64,000 bases of DNA from Gordionus sp. m RMFG-2023. Lineage: Eukaryota > Nematomorpha > Gordioida > Chordodea > Parachordodidae. This document shows positions 63,601 to 64,000 of the stretch, in pieces (the first letter of the stretch is position 1; the number at the start of each line of letters is the position of its first letter). The position numbers and the translations under genes are program-made. The notes below the pieces were generated by a model. That model made no database searches. It worked only from the letters and a program-made list of their open reading frames with translations, and had not been told where the DNA came from. The stretch is from contig NC_088775.1 in assembly GCF_954871325.1 (NCBI RefSeq), forward strand, positions 2,713,473 to 2,777,472, read 5' to 3'.

Positions 63601-63859
63601 ATATGATTATTTTTGTTTTTGAGCTTTTTTCTCCGATAAAGCGAAAAATGGCCATTGTAAAAAAGGTGACCTACATGAAAAATGTTTTTTTTTGCTTATA
63701 TTATATAAGGCGGTAAATGGTTTTCTACCCCAACGGCCGAACATTGGAAGATGATCAAGAACGTTAGCGAAAATACTAATTACGAAATCCAGATGATTTC
63801 TATCAATGGCAATCACTCCTCGGTCAGCGAACCACAGAAGTTCATGGTTCCACTTGACA
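54184..63859 (+). CDS. Nrg: Neuroglian / L1CAM-type cell adhesion molecule, fibronectin-III region (eleven exons)
   Basis: Exons by AG/GT borders with continuous phase: 54184-54370, 55600-55814 (or from 55612, also in frame), 57703-57829, 59180-59284, 59482-59591, 59704-59893, 60007-60129, 60269-60352, 60933-61034, 62942-63052, 63710 to 63846 or 63859. They encode five FN3 repeats: EPPTNVKLEECSGRS...KPGSNYTFKVATINREEF; NPLNVVGKGSDPSNMVITWD...WNGPGFHYKVEYKP...FSGED; KPENVQLVEIINGSRARISW; VPGKPNKFKGLALGPDAIRL...NPDTKYKSTIRAA; APDKPQFDVNIVDDGFNISQ onward. Order, repeat number and the linkers VCSTPGDTP, GFSGED and TPEA agree with Drosophila neuroglian. Sequons NYT, NGS, NIT, NVS and NHS are visible. 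Family role: single-pass neuronal and septate-junction adhesion protein, linked by a cytoplasmic FIGQY motif to ankyrin. Ig domains (before 54184) and the membrane span and tail (after the window) are absent here. Introns hold three family A MITEs and microsatellites. Confidence 0.92.
54459..54530. repeat. 18-bp tandem repeat with four CACGTG E-boxes
   Basis: CACGTGTACCATTTTAAT in tandem: CACGTG at 54465, 54483, 54501 and 54519, exactly 18 bases apart. Lies 95 bases into a neuroglian intron. CACGTG is the canonical bHLH E-box, so enhancer function is possible but unproven. Confidence 0.85.
55980..56179. repeat. (GAAGA)n array ending in a 54-bp perfect palindrome
   Basis: Irregular GAGAA/GAAGA purine repeats from 55980 to 56152, then 27 bases of their exact reverse complement (56153-56179), centred on AGCT. 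The palindrome 56126-56179 is perfect. Neuroglian intron. Confidence 0.9.
56230..56860. other. GC-balanced island in a neuroglian intron
   Basis: About 630 bases much less AT-rich than their surroundings. The minus-strand frame 56629-56432 reads PHPEPKARRLVVHEQYPKDF and so on; the plus-strand frame near 56540-56738 is Cys-rich (YCSCTTNRRALGSGCG, GDNCQCTLNR). Family not recognised. Either a transposon remnant or an exon of an unrelated gene. Confidence 0.3.
56938..57067. mobile_element. GGCCCGG-rich repeat element, short copy
   Basis: CAGAGACCTGCAAAAGGTACC at left and GGGCCTGCAGTTCTCTA at right are imperfect inverses; GCCCGGGTTTTATATTTTAA and GGGCCCGGCCC lie inside. Confidence 0.65.
57075..57174 (-). 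repeat. (TTCTC)20 microsatellite
   Basis: Exactly 100 bases of perfect CTTCT units, pyrimidine on the plus strand. Inverse to the array at 55980-56152. Confidence 0.97.
57310..57625. other. CpG-containing intronic block
   Basis: Neuroglian intron just before the exon at 57703. Many CpG words (GAGCGCGATT, TTCGCGTAAT, ATTCGCGGC) and GCTAGCG twice. No coding frame; possible regulatory block. Confidence 0.3.
57626..57680. repeat. (TAA)n microsatellite
   Basis: About eighteen TAA units ending 22 bases before the exon acceptor at 57702. Confidence 0.95.
57830..59179. other. Neuroglian intron
   Basis: 1.35 kb, AT-rich. GCATGCGCAGTG occurs at about 57916. No element with clear ends. Confidence 0.4.
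60717..60885. mobile_element. Degenerate family A MITE in a neuroglian intron
   Basis: GAGTGTCGTTAAACGGCTAAC at left; GAATATTACCCAAGTC, GCTCATAGAAGGAA, CTTAGGCAATAATTTTCTAGC and ATCGGCTCTAAATGAGCCG in family order. Confidence 0.65.
61282..61441. mobile_element. Degenerate family A MITE in a neuroglian intron
   Basis: ATTCTATCCAGGAAAAATG, GGCACAAAGG, TCTCGAAGCCTGGGCGATATT and GATTAACAACGCTAG match the family in order; the left tip is lost. Confidence 0.55.
61765..61935. mobile_element. Degenerate family A MITE in a neuroglian intron
   Basis: AAGTGTTGCTAAACGGCTCG at left and GTTAGCCGTTTTTACAACCCT at right, with CAGAAAAATGATGCTTAAGCC and its inverse inside. Confidence 0.65.
61936..62941. other. 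Neuroglian intron, no further element seen
   Basis: AT-rich sequence with poly-T runs up to the acceptor at 62940-62941. Confidence 0.4.
63053..63709. other. Neuroglian intron
   Basis: AT-rich; a C-run followed by (CA)n lies at 63358-63381. Nothing else recognised. Confidence 0.4.
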
Positions 63860-64000
63860 GTTTTACAAAATACTTCAATTATCATTTTATTTTCTTCATT
63901 TTTGGCTAAATTATTTGATCAATCATCCCCTAGGAAAATTAATATTTAGAAAACTTATTTTGCAATTCGGATCATCAGAGAAGGATTAAGTCAATCACTT

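Overview
The window looks like nuclear DNA of an AT-rich animal genome, most likely a protostome invertebrate. It has spliced genes with short exons and roughly 0.1-4 kb introns, a protostome-type neuroglian, a DUF229-family protein (known mainly from nematodes and arthropods), and many short DNA transposons and purine-rich microsatellites. I see no bacterial-style operons, no LTR element and no convincing tRNA or rRNA. The species cannot be fixed from the sequence alone.

Host genes. (1) 93-1039 (+): last coding exon of a DUF229/sulfatase-like protein. (2) 3803-11490 (-): ten exons of an ICA69/ICA1 (RIC-19) arfaptin-homology protein, whose phases join without a break; a four-codon start exon may lie at 12141-12154. 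Genes 1 and 2 are convergent. (3) 41520-41829 (+): a TATA-box-preceded, open, GC-balanced candidate first exon for an unrecognised membrane protein. (4) 54184 to the right part of the window (+): eleven exons carrying all or most of the five fibronectin-III repeats of a neuroglian/L1CAM-type adhesion molecule. Its Ig domains are not visible upstream, and its membrane span and cytoplasmic tail lie beyond the right edge.

Mobile elements. 15708-18982 is a nest. A 225-bp hAT-like MITE with a perfect 8-bp target duplication was split by a 3-kb element with ~80-bp inverted repeats and a TTA duplication (Harbinger-like), which carries a decayed piggyBac transposase. At least four other short inverted-repeat families recur through the window, some inserted into one another: a ~340-bp CAATG-ended family (seven copies), a G+C-rich family rich in GGCCCGG or GAACCCGG, a ~150-bp CAGAGTTG-ended family and a 140-bp CAGTGGCG-ended family.

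Simple and tandem DNA. There are large (GAAA)n, (GGAA)n and CTTT/CCTT arrays up to 524 bp, and a 2.3-kb satellite of ~180-bp dimeric units just downstream of the candidate exon at 41.5 kb. Smaller arrays have units of 377, 98, 56, 27 and 18 bp. The 56-bp and 18-bp arrays repeat a possible factor-binding motif (GCATGCGC and CACGTG).

The most distinctive gene-level signal is the 5' splice site. In the two genes whose exon phases can be checked throughout (ICA69 and neuroglian), only 2 of 19 donors have the usual G at intron position +5; most read GTTTAA, GTAATA, GTATNT and similar.
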